Below, in pieces: positions 14,001 through 27,400 of a DNA stretch of 64,000 nt (position 1 is its first letter; every line of letters starts with the position of its first letter). Where the stretch lies: the NCBI GenBank assembly GCA_016785225.1, contig JAFBJZ010000901.1:2046001-2110000 (forward strand), given 5' to 3'. The position numbers and the translations under genes are program-made. A model generated the notes under the pieces. That model worked only from the letters and a program-made list of their open reading frames with translations, was not told the origin of the DNA and did not search any database. The stretch comes from Psettodes erumei (lineage: Eukaryota > Chordata > Actinopteri > Pleuronectiformes > Psettodidae).

Positions 14001-17000
14001 CCAGAAATCCCATGGTGCAGCTACATCACACACTGGATACAAGTAAATGAACACAGCGATGCACAGTTTATGCATAGAAACGCAGCATCAGACTCCCTCA
14101 GTTCTGAGTGCCCACGCCCACAAGCCAGCGAAGAGCAGACAACTGCTGCCTTTGAACATGAATTGAAAGCCCAACTACACCCACAGAGGCTAACAGCTTT
14201 AACCCGATGAACTGCTGCTGCTCTCACACACCCTTCTCCTTTCTGCTGAAGAAAGGCAGCGCTGACAAGTGTGTGTGTGTGTGTTTATGCACAGGGGTTA
14301 AGATTCTCTGTGAGTGTGTTTGACAATAGCAGCTCTTGAGCTGAGGGATGTTCATCCCTTATTCATTGACACACACTGAGTGTGACTTCTTGACAAGTCG
14401 GACTGGACAAGTCCCCAGTCTAATTTGGAGATGATTTTCGTGAAATGGGTTGAGAGTAACTGAAAGCAGCCTCTCAGCACTTAAAATTCCCTGTGTCACA
14501 AACATTTGAGTATATCAGCTCTCTCCACCCTCACTGCCTGGCTCTTTGACTCCATATCTTTGCCTTTATCTCCATCTTACTGTCTCAAAGGCTGCCTCTC
14601 TGACCACTTTAGTATGCTGCTTTCTGCCAAAATCTCTCTCCTCCTTTCTCCTACAAGCAGGCACGTGAGTTAGATACACAAGCAGGCAATTAGTGATCTT
14701 TTTTAGAGCAGACTTGATGGTAAACAGTCTATCGTGTTCAGAGTGTGAGCCTCCTCCTATTGGCTAATCTGCCGTCAAGAGCCAAGTTGAGCTGTGGGAG
14801 ATTTTCAACAACAATAATGCTCAAATTCACCATTTCAGTGGTGGAAATCAGAGAGCTGGCACCAGCTGGCACCTTAATCTTTATTTATGAAATATGAATG
14901 AATAATTTCTCCCACCCTCCCTCCTCTCCCTCACCATTCTTCTTTTTCTTTTTCTGCTGTGAAATAAAACATTAACACACTCCATGAATAAAGAATACTT
15001 CACTTGAAGACATGACAAACGCTCGCCATTTCAAGGAGATGATGGAGAGCAAGAGTAATGACTCAGTCTGCATCAATGCAATCTGCAGCACCATATAATA
15101 TCCCTTTATTTTAAAGATCAGCCATGAGAAGACCCACTGAGACTGTTCCTTCACCTCCAATTAACCAGATAGGTGAATTGACGCCATATTCCCTTTTGGC
15201 AGCTTCTAGAGGAGATGAAGGAGCAAATAAATTATTTGAAGCACAGATATGCCTTGTGCCACTCCCTCAGAGAAAGTCAGACCCTGAACAGCCTCCGACT
15301 TGGAAATGAGGATGAGGGAGAGAAGAGCATGGGGAAGAAATAAAAGTACAGTAGGTCAAGAAAATGGCACAAGAGAGAAAAAAGATGGGGGGTTGATAAT
15401 GGAAAGGTGCTTTTTTACTGTGTGTGAGTGTGTGTGAGAGAGAGAGGTAGAGGAGAAGAGATGAGAAAAAGAGATCAGAGTTTGCGAAAGAGTATCCTCC
15501 TCAGCTGAAACAGGCTTACTGCTGGAACAGCTGGGTCTCAGTATGTTTTAGTTCATTTGATAAGAAGTAGAGATCTGAATAAATAGCCTGGACGGTTTCC
15601 AAAGCCAGGCCAAAACCAGCAATGCCTTCGTCTGCATCTGAATACTTTCTGAACCTCCTTCACACGGTTTGTGGCTTTCAAGCCCATTTGCTTCAACTGA
15701 AGATGAAAATCTTTCAAAAAGATGTGCCACAATACAGTGTAGTTTTATATTACATAACTGTAGATTCAGGTGGGAACATGCATAAAGAGTGCATTTTTGG
15801 GGAACTATTTTCTTATGTGGATTAATATACATATTTGACAAGGCAACCTCTCAGCACATGAAAACTGTTTTTTCCTTTCGTACAACAGCAAACAAACAAA
15901 GAACAAAAAATGCACTGCACAGCACTGCACTTCTGTACTCTTCAGATTCTTTAAACACATAATATTATTGTTAGCATTGTTACCTCAGACTGGGGTAGTA
16001 ATGTACGTGTTTCAACGTGAGCTTCAACTGCAGTCGTGATTACCAATATAAGCTTCCACCTTAACTTTAAAGTGGGTTATGTCCGAAAGATCACTATCCA
16101 TCTCTGTCAGTTTGATAGGAGCCAAACAATTAGCCCCTTAACCACTTTAACTTTAGGAGCAGTTTAATCCCTATATGAAACACTGAGGCATATTGACCTG
16201 TTAAGTGCTGCTGGCCGACAACATGCAAGTCTTTCCATTATGTGGACTCCGGGAGGCACTAAAATGCACCTGAGGATTCGATCAGAGATCAGCAGTGTTG
16301 AAGTCAAACAGGCTATGACGAGGTGAACGTAGGAACAACCCCCATAACTGCAAAACACACACACACACACACGTGACTTGCACTTTTATCTTTCCACTTG
16401 TTTGGAGCAACTCGTCAAGTCTCTGAAGATGTCACTTAATTGAGACTCATTCTCTTGTTAGTAATTCAAACTCCCCAGAGAGTTCAGGGATAAAAACACT
16501 CACTAACCAACCCTGAATGAGGTTGAACCAGATATTTGACACCCTGCGGTTGGGCATATTCTAAGCATGACATCTCAAACTCCAATAGATATACTTTTCC
16601 ACCACAAAATAATAGTTTTCAAAAGACTAGAAAACTGACATGTAATGAAAATCTTAGAAATTACCTTCACATACAACTAAACTGTTACAGGAAATATATT
16701 TGTAGGAAATGTAATTGTGATCCAAGACAATGTTTGTCTTTTGTCTGCTAAAATATCCTCTTTCTGTTTTATATCCAAATTCATTAATTTAACCTGACTT
16801 TGGTTTGTCATAATTTATGTGATCATCAGACCACACGTTTCCCTAATTCACTTCATGGAATCGACGCTATAGTATTTACATTGTTGAGTATGTTATTATA
16901 ACCTACACAAATAATGGATAAAACAATGAGTTGTAACTAAACGTTTAGTTACAACTTTAGGTTAGTTAATATAAAATGATCCTGCGTTACAGCTTAATTT

Positions 17001-20000
17001 CCAAGATCCACATACAAAAAACACTTTTTAATTTCTAAATTGCATCATAATGCTCAGAGGCTCCTGTATATCCCTTGTTGACGCTGCCCTTTTATTTTCC
17101 CTCCATGCTCTGTAAAGATAAGCTGAACTCCTGTTGTTAACCCCTCTCGCTCTCCAGAGATTGGTCATATTTGCCATACAGTGGCATACAGAGCAAGAGC
17201 TCATTATTGAAAATAATTAAACACCGAGATATCTGTTGTTGCCACTGCTATCATTGTGCTGTTATGGATCCCAGTGTAGATACAGGCAAAGACTTCACTT
17301 TCTTTCAAGAAAAGTTAAAATTGGATTTTTATGAGACCAAAGTTTGTTTATCCCTTTCCAAAATATAAAAAACATGATTGCATTCATTATCCACTACACT
17401 ATATAAAATGAATCATAGAAATATATTATATGCTCATTCTGTTGCCTCTATCCTTAAACAAGGTACCATTTACTACATTCCAATTTATTGCCCGAGACAC
17501 ACTGTGAGTTGCATTAAAACTTTTCATAGTCTCCACTCACATCGAGAAGACATTAGCATAGTTGGAGCCATTCCTTCCTCTCAGCGACTTTACCACTTAA
17601 CATTCAACAGTTCATTGTAATGTGAACTTGTATAGCATGCAATTTGTTCTCTGGCCTCTTAAAAAGGAGATCTTTATCTCAGTGAGACTTTTTGAAAAAG
17701 TAAAGCTCAACTAATGTCGACATCTTGCCATCATCCTGAACCAAACGACTGCCAACTGTACCGTGTACTGTGTCATAGTCATGATCAAACTTGTAAATAA
17801 CATTATTACCATATCATCACGTCGCATGTCATTAACATCATTACTCCCCTCATTATCATCAAAATCATGAAAGACCAACGGAAGGAGAATGTGTACATCC
17901 TGCATGCATACACACATGTCCACAGCTGCATCCACACACACACACACACACACTGAGAGCTTTAAGTGCATTCACTTGCGGCACCAAAGTCAGCGCGTCC
18001 ACATCTGAGGGAGGGAAATTATATATTCAATTTCCATAGAGATGAGCTGCGAGTTACTTTTAGCTCCACTTCCTATTTGGAGCTAATGAATGCAGATTGA
18101 AAAGATGATGATTCCATCTAAACAAACGCCCCTAACACCTGCACATCGAGTGGCACGTCTGTCCTCTCCAGCACTAAAATAGAAAGCATAATTTAAATAT
18201 TCATATCCCTCTATGGACTGAGTGAGTAACCAAATTAATAATCTATCCCATTAATCTCTCTCTCTCTCCTTGGGAGGTCTAAGAGCATGGATGATACCAA
18301 GTAGTCTACTTTAAGTTAAATGTAATTTGTTATAGGGGAGGGGTTGTTGATAGATTTCTGTTCTCCATTGCACTGATGTATCGTGTTAGTCATGATGCAG
18401 AGAAGCCTCTCTTTCCATGTTTACCACTTTGCTCATTCACCAGAGTGGATGAGTAAGTCAAAACACTGAATGGCACTCACAGTATTATAAGAGTCATTAA
18501 AAGGCAAAAAATATAAATTATGTTGTGCATTGGCAGCCTGCAGCGGATTAACAATGTGTTTCTTTGTCTAAGGTCCTTCTACAAATGGTCATAAATACAA
18601 ATGACGTTTGACCCATGTCCAATTTAACAATGACACACTTGCTGGATTGGAAAAAAAACTACTGCAAATATGCATTTGGCAAAGAATGTTTAGCTGTTAA
18701 ACTGTTAATTTGTTCTGCATCATCCCCGTATGAATGAGGTAGATTGTTATGTGCTATGAGTAAGGACGTCTCCACGGGTTAGCACCTAGACAAAGAGGGG
18801 CATTTTTTAAACTCTTCTTTCACTCGGTATATTAAATGTACTTTGGCAGCACTGAGGCTGTAACAGGATATCCTGAGCTCTCTGAGTCACTCATCAACTT
18901 AAAATAATAACATTGGGCGGTTGCCATGTCTTTCTTTGCTTTGCAAGTCTGTGGCTCTGCCGTAGCAGCAGATATTTCTGCCTAAAAAGCACTTAACCTG
19001 CATTTTACAAATTAGGTAAAGTTTCGACAGAGCGAGGTGGACTGAGGTGGAACATTTCATGATGGCCATAGTCTGCAGCTCAGGGTAAACTGTTGTGTCA
19101 GGTGTGACCTTCATGTCAAGACAGCTTGACCTTTCTGCACAGTGGTAGAGCAGTCATATTAGAAAATAATATGGAAATAGACAGCCAAGGACAAAAGAAC
19201 ACCGGGGTGCTTGATGCTCAGACTCAGTGATGGAAAAAAACAACAGTGAGAGACTGAAGGGGGCCACATTCTGTGGTAGAAAAAGAACGGATGGAGCAGC
19301 CACTCAATTTCTTCTCTAAATTATAAATGGTTATTAAAAACGCTATAGGTCACACTACAAAAATGGGTTCAGATAAAGGAAATTATGGGGAAAAAAGTCT
19401 CACCTGTGTATGATGCGCTTGGTGCGGAGGTATCCCAGAGCCAGGGCCAATTCACAGACGTAGAGTTTGATGGTGCTCTCTGAAAAGTGGACATTCTGCT
19501 GGAGGTGGTAGCGCAGGTCTCCTCCCAGGAGCAAGTCCACCACCATAAACATGTCCTCCTCATCCTGGAAGGAATACCTGCAGATGGAAGGCAAATGCAG
19601 GAGGAGTTAAGTGTGACAAGGCCAGAGGGAGAGCCAGGAGATTCGGAAACGAGATGATGACAGGGATTTGGGTATAGATGCACACAATAGTGGGGGGTGG
19701 GCAGTACATCATGTTGGCTAAATCATGCCTGAAGCAATGCTCATTACTATGTCTTCAAGGCTAAAAAGCAGAGGAAATCCTTTATTATCTTGTACAGCAG
19801 TGGCTATGATAGTTTGGAGACAGGTGACAGTGTTTGTATTTCAACACATTTTTGAAAGCTTAATTTAAAAAGACAAGCGCAGTTTGACAGAATGGAGACT
19901 TGGTTAGGTGTGTAAAAACAAATTATTTTGTTTCCTCTTCTTTCTGTATTTTCTTATACCCGCAGAAACTTCTGTTATTTAAGAACTACAGATCCACATT

Positions 20001-21368
20001 TTCAGTAGTATATTAGTATGTGGCATTCTTATAAATAAGAAGACAATACACCATCTGCATATTTAAGTATAGATTCCAGACATAACCATTATCATAGCTG
20101 TTTCCAATTGTTGCATTCTGATGCAGAAAAGCAAATGAGGACAACAACAGATTATCCTATCATTTTTTGTCAGCCTGTTTTTGTGGGGGGTTACGTTACA
20201 TGAAGTGAATTGCACAGGGTTATTGAGAATTTGTACATCTCCTTTCCCATCAACATATGCTGTATAAAAATCTATAGCTCTATAGCAAAAGCAGCTTTGT
20301 CTGCTGAAATGGCCTGACAGTGTCTGTCGGGTGAGTAGGTTCTCTATCAGACCGTTGTCATTTTATTAAAGCAGAACATTACACCAATTAATTATTTCTT
20401 TTGTCAGTGTGTGGTCTGAAATATTTGGCAGGAAAAAGTGAACCGTGTATCCAACAGGGGCAGTGTCAAACACACAAATCTGTCACTCTCTTTTTTGTGA
20501 GTGAAACAACAATGGTAGTTTTTTCGTTAGATTGTTTTTTACACATGCCTCAGTCTTCTATTAATTTGCCATTGAAGAAGGTGTTGCACAAATCATCAAT
20601 GATTTTACATGTTGAGCATCCTACCCTGCCCCCCTCCAACAATGAGCTAATTAGTTTCTCTTCCACAAGAAGATAATTTATGCAAAAATAATATTCAGAA
20701 TTGCACCAGCCAACATTTCCTGGCTCACCTAAAGCATCGCTCTGTGTGCAACACAACATTCTTCATTTGCAACTTTTGCCAGTGTGAACTCCCTTGCTCA
20801 GGGGCCACTTCTCCATTAAGCTGGAGTTGGTGATTTTCTTTGCTGGATGGATGGATGGATGGATTGATTGACCTGACTCCAAACTGTCTGCTAAGGCTCA
20901 GATAATGCTGAGACCACACATCTTATTGCCACAGAGTGTGGAAAGACTATCTGTGAGATGCCCGTCATGAAGATCACAAAGTCACAAACAGCCGCAGGAA
21001 GTCACACGCATACCTCCACACTCATACAGTCATGTACACCTTCCTATGGTTCAGTTAAAGCATGCAAGCATAACTATATACTGTACTCTACTATACTATC
21101 ACTAGTATTATGTACTCTAATGAAAGACCATACACTGACAACATTTAGTCATCAGCATTCTCCGAAGTTTTAGGTCAAATTTGCTGTCTTTTTTTCTTGA
21201 TGAATTACTGAATTCCAGAAAACACATCAGTCAGCCTTGTTGAGTGAATCATATACTGCATAGCAATGTGGGGAAATATGTATATATGTATATAAATCCC
21301 ATTAAAAAACACATGGACAATAAAAGGTCATAAGAATTATCAACAAACTAAATCATTAAAAAATGCCT

Positions 21369-21437
<69 letters not shown>

Positions 21438-24400
21438 TCAAACACTAAAATGTAATGATGGGATTGATTACGGCATTGAGCGCTAAAACTTATTTATGAA
21501 GCTTATCAAGCACATAAAAGAGAGAGGGAGAGAAAGCACATATTATAGTAACAGAATATGTATTTTTAAATTTCTTGAAGGTGATTAAAGACTGAATTAT
21601 GAGGTTTCAATAGGTTAACTTTAAGACCATTATAAATGTTATTTAATTAGTTATGTAAAAGCAATGTAGAAGATAGATACATAAATAAATATATAAATAA
21701 AGATAGTGGTTTGATGTCCCATTATTCTTTGTGTACATAAAAATCTGTTTAGTTACACAGTACATTACATTGACAGTGTTTATCAGTGTGTGTACATTGA
21801 CTTTGTTCATGTATATATGTATGCAAGCTTGCCTGTCAGTATATGTTCACATTACTCACTATGTGAACTGAAAAGCATGTTCATAAAGTTTTAAATTTTC
21901 ATATCCTTCCTTATGTTATATGTTAAATCCCACTTGGCATCCCCATGTAAGTCCACTCTTCTCAGAATGTGTTTCTCTTAAGTTATTTTGACTTCTTATT
22001 CATGAAGCTCGAGCCGTCATGTCAAGCATCTGGAAAATATCAAGGTTCCAGCTGCTGCTGTTAGATGTAAGGGTATGATAACTGAATCTGCAGAGTAGAT
22101 CGATGTGTGTGTGTATGTGTGTGTGCATTGGAAAATGATAGGGAGAGAGAGGAAGCACAGATCAAACAGGCATCATATTGACGTCACATTCTCTTAAATA
22201 TGAAAGCAGTGATTCATTTTGATCAAGATTTGTAGATTGGCAAAAACTTTCTCCACAGTTATCTACAATTATCTATTGTAATCAATTTTAGTTTGAAGCT
22301 TCATTATAGGACACAAATAAATATGAATGTGTACATTTGTTTATAAAAAGCCAAATATGTGTGAAATATTCATGACCCAAAATGTGAAAAGCAAAGCTAA
22401 GAAATGAGGCTGGCTGAAAACTGTAAAACAAAATGAAGGAATACAAGGTTTCTTTTAGTGCTTTAAAGCAGTCAGTGTTTGCTGGATGGCTTCCATTTTA
22501 CCCCGAGTCTATTAATCATTTGTTTAAGTGTATTTGTCGCTCATTCTCTCTCTCTTTCCCCTTTTCTTTCCTGGCAGAATCAGGTTCTGTTTCTCTCACA
22601 CTCTCCTTTCGTCTTACTCAGTGTCTCTCTAAGTGTGTGAATACCTCCGGCCCATCAGTGCTAGTTAAGGTGGTAAAGAATCTGAGGAGCTGCTGTCACA
22701 AGCATTTAGGAGACACAAACTGGACTTTAATTGCTCTTGGCAGACTTGACACAGAATTTACCCGGCTCAAAACAGCTTATTTATCTAAGCACTGTTGTTT
22801 TTAATGTATACAATGAGACAATTTATTTTAGCATTATTCCAGTGGTTTGAAACTCTTTTCTCTTGCATCATTAAAGGCTTGTGATTTGATTAGGTCATTA
22901 TTATTTTGTTAATTATTAGTGTTAATTCTAATAATAATAAATAAATGTCTTGTATAATTTTTGGTTTTCATTGACAGTCCTGGAATATGTCAGTAGATGA
23001 ATATCTGCAAAAACAAAGCTGAACAAAATTCAGTCAGTAAAGAATTTCAGGAAAAGATTTTGACTGGGGCCAAAAACACTTGATCAGGAGCTTTAGCCTT
23101 GCCTTTGGTTTCTTTCAGTTTAATGTGTTGAAAACTATGATCTACTTCCTTTTGTGTAATTTTGGTCATCACTGTTGCCATTGTGCTTCCCAGCCATACC
23201 AAACTGATGCTTTTTCACAACTTGAGTTCAGAGTATGGGTTTTTGTTAGAGAGGGACACCGAGTCCCTCAAGTCAATTGATGGTACACGCAAGACCTCAG
23301 AGAGACCAGCTTAACTGAGTAGAAAACCAGCCCTCGTGCTCGGCTGAGGCTCATGTGTTTCCTGTCCCACAAGTCCTTCCTTCAGAAAGCCAAGGTGGTA
23401 AAAACTGCAAGCACTTAGCCATCATTGTCGTGGCGGGAGTTTAGAAGTCAGAACAAACACACCCCCTCCGGGTGTGTTTGTTCTGACTTCTAAACAAACG
23501 ACACCGACTGACTCAACGTAATCTCTCGCTTGGTTGCTCTGGAACTTGTACACACAGTGTGGCACATACGGTACACTCTGATTACAAGCACACACACTTG
23601 TAATTACTCTTCACTGGCTCCCCGTCAAATTCTGAATCCAATTCAAAGTGCTTGTGATCACCTATAAATCTCTTCACGGTAAGGCTCCTAAATTAGAGAT
23701 CTGTTGCAGCTTCATTATACCAATAATGTTCTACAGGCTGGTCAGGGTTTGCTGATTCGTCCTAGAACAAGGAGACTCTGCTATCGAGACTTTGGCTCTG
23801 TAATAGTTTGATATCTGTGGACACTTTGGATACTTGCTTAGGCTTGCTCTCATGTAATTTGTCTATTTATTCTATATGTAAGTATTTGTTTTATCTCCTC
23901 TGGGAAGCACTGACATATCTGTTCTTGACAGGTACTATAAATTACTTAGACGTGTACCCAGACATAGTACCCACTCAGTAGCCATAAGAGCCAGCTACCT
24001 TTCTCTTAAGATTACAGCCACTGATACTTTGTATTTATAAAGACCAAAATAAAAAGTACATAATCACACACTACATGCAAGCCAGCAGACACACAAAGTG
24101 GAAATCTGTTCTGTAGATACACACACAAAGGTAACAACTCTAAGCATGTTTTTGTGCTGTTACAGCCCTTCATTATCTATATAAGCACACATCATTGTAC
24201 TTAATAATTTCTTCTTGTGCTATACATACAGTAGGCTAGGTATTAAAACTGCAAATCAACAACATCTCTCTGCGGCTAACTGACCTTGTGCTGATTGAGC
24301 TTTCTATTTTATGCTACTTAAGCAATATCTACTCTACTTAGACTGTAAATTGGTCTCCGTTGACAATAAAATCCCTTCTTCTAGAATCAAGTCTGATCTC

Positions 24401-27400
24401 TCTCTCTCTCATTCTGAAATGGTGACATGGTGCTTGGAAGGTGTCTGAATATGAATGAAGTCAAGTCTCTTCTGGCACACTGCCACTGCTGCCGTCAAAA
24501 TGAATTAGAAATAGTCATTAAGTTGTTCATCACAGGTGCGCTGTGGGTCACAAAAGTTACCCAAGGAACCACTGATTGGTCATTGTACATGACTTATATG
24601 GTTTTATATAGTTCTATGTTGAAGCCTTAAATCACGGTTTATAGTTCTATGGTAAAAATACAGCTGAATAACTGAAAACAATGTTTTTTTTAAAATAAAG
24701 TATGGTAGAAAAATAGTGGCATCACAGTGGAACACCTGGGACCATAACCCCCGCCACCACACACACACACACACACACACACACCACCACCACCACCACT
24801 CTGGTGCGTGTCTCTGCTCTGATACACATGGATTTCAATGTGACCTCTTGGTGGCCTCCAGGCAGTCAGTCTGATGGGAGAACATCCTGTATGGAGCTTT
24901 TAGAGGCAGAGGCACCCCAGGCCACCTCAGTAATGGAAAGAGCCAGAAACCATGGAGACTCAGAGACTAATGGTAACATGTCCTTACAAAAAGACTTTAC
25001 TCTCCCAACCACTATGATATGTCATATGTCACACCAAATAATGCTAAAGTTGCTTTATTTCCACATTTTATAGGATGTGTGTTTTTTGCTGATGGAAAAA
25101 ACAAATATCATTCCCTTTTTAAGCAGATCATGGCCCTTAAATCAAACAGGACAGGTCCTCACTCTGCAATATTCAGCAAGAAATTCACCTTGCATTACAG
25201 TTTATGCTTAAAGAAACACTTCTTTCCCTTCTCTTAAGGTAATGACCATATTGGCAGTATTCCTAGATGTATCCCCTTCCTAAAGTGAAAATATAACTTG
25301 CAAAATTTAAATAGGAAGTATAGGTCTTGTTTTACCAATTTTCCATAACCTAAACATCTTTTATGAATATACAAAACCTCTTCAATCTATAATGAAGCTC
25401 AGTAGTGGCTTATCAAGCCTTTGTTGTTTAGCTCAGGGTTTTGCTCACACACACAACCACAAACACACATCATCGGACAAAAGCCCCTTGCTGAAATGGA
25501 CACAGCTGGCCGACCACTCAGACTGCGACATGTCAGGATCGATGCCGACAGCCCTGTGACCTCCCTCGCACCCCATCTTCAAACACCTCCCTCTGACTGA
25601 CGGCTCCCATCAGTCTGTGTCCATTGCTCCCTGGGCACACACGCATGAAAGCACTCTCACGCCATAATGCAGACATCCTTCCCTTACAAAAATGCTCATG
25701 GAAATTAAATGTACTCGCACGTAAAATATAGCGCCAAAAAGTCTCTCATAGTTAGTAAATGGAGTACTATCTACAGAGATTAGAGAAAAGTGGTCAAAGA
25801 CATTTGGACCTCACTATAAGTCTTATTTCAGTAACTCAGCAAGTGAGCATATTTTTAAAGAATTCTTACTTTACCTGAAACACGTCTTTACGGTTATATT
25901 TTCCCACCACAAAGGTAAGGCTTAGTAACAATACTTGAACAGGATATTTGTTATTCTTACCAGGCCTGATTCTATGATCTTCTATTTCATCAGGTCACCT
26001 TGACATCGGGCCAAATACTTGACACACTGCTTTCTAGTGTTTAGCAATGCTAATGCAGTGTTAAATCGGATGTGCACTACACAGGGATACAGTTTGTACT
26101 TTAGGTACAAGCAGATCTTAGTATTGCTGACATATAACATGGGAGTCTGGAATTAAGCTTTTAAATTACCTTCATCCATTCATTCAAAATGTAGCTTAAA
26201 CATGAGCAGACTGTAGTGCCCATACAATACAACACATCTGCTGTACTAGACCTTTTATATTAGGATGCTTGGAGGTATACTCATCATTGCCATTTTGGGA
26301 CATTATGTCATCACTGTTTGGGTTTCTCAGCTAAAGAATGCACATGAATGGGGGGTAACACTGAATAGATATGAAATCCATTAGTAAGATTACATAATGA
26401 CTGAGCAAAAGAGTGTCTCCCTGAAGCAAGTGAAGCTTTCATTCAACAGTGTTTCATACTTTGGTTAATGTACTTCTTCTCCTTTGAGAATTATGCAATA
26501 ACTTTCTTTAAAACTTTTTTTTTTACAATAGCATGTTACATCATAGCGGCATTCCTCATAGATGTTATATATGAGAGATGTCATGGAATGAACTGAGTAA
26601 TAGACTGTTAAAAGTAGGTTTATTTGTGAATTCTTAACCATACAGTTAAACAAAGTTGACAGGCAACATTATTATTCTGTGCCTGAGCTGCTGAAACAAC
26701 CCCCAGAAAGCTTACTGAAGACTTGCGATGATGTCATTACTTTCCACAGATTGCACAGCCTGTGCTCAACACATCCTTCACACCAAACCTCAAGCAGGTA
26801 GTTTTGAGAAGTTCTTCCTTCTGTGACATTTCCTCAATCAACAAACTCACCTGCAAACGCTGCAGTTAAAGAATCAATGAGACTGAAAGCTGAATAGAGC
26901 TGCATCTGATGCAGGCTGCCGTCTCCCTTCTGCTCTGTCTGTCTCTGAAACGTATGCGTGGATCCCTGCCAATCCAGTAAGGGCTCCCCTTACACAGTGG
27001 GACAGTGCGGGCTGCCCTGCCAATGCTGGCACATCAATAAACTGACTGCCCCATAGATGTAATGCTAGAGATTCTTCAAAATCATTATTTTGTATTATAC
27101 TTATTGGTTGACACGGAGGGAAATTAAGGAGCTCATTTGTTTTTTCTTTATTCATTTTGATCCTGTCTTCCAAGTGCATTGCTGCTTGGCTGCACATCAT
27201 GCTGAGACAGACCCCTGAGGTCATGCCCTGTAGCAAGTGCAGTGACAGCAAGAGGGGAGAAAGGGAATTGAGGCAGGTGGTTAAGGAGGAGGAAGTGGAG
27301 GAGGGGGAGAAAAAAAGGAAGGTGGCGGAAGATGAGGACAAGGTGAATGAAAAGAGGACAGAGGGAGGAGATGAGAGGATGGGCCAGGAGGACAGGAGAA

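Larger units (their letters stand above)
9270..19403. other. stk32b intron 4 (about 10 kb)
   Basis: Largest intron of the gene here. Holds GA, CA and CT simple repeats, a perfect 28-bp palindrome at 16929-16956, and blocks at about 14,740-14,905 and 18,018-18,250 that look constrained (TAATTA, ATTGGCTA and ATTTAAAT-type cores). No exon recognised. Confidence 0.6.

Noticed and set aside
18733..18752. TGAGGTAGATTGTTATGTGC resembles the let-7 5' end
   Set aside because: Only the seed and a few bases match, and no complementary arm is found within 100 bases on either side, so there is no precursor hairpin.
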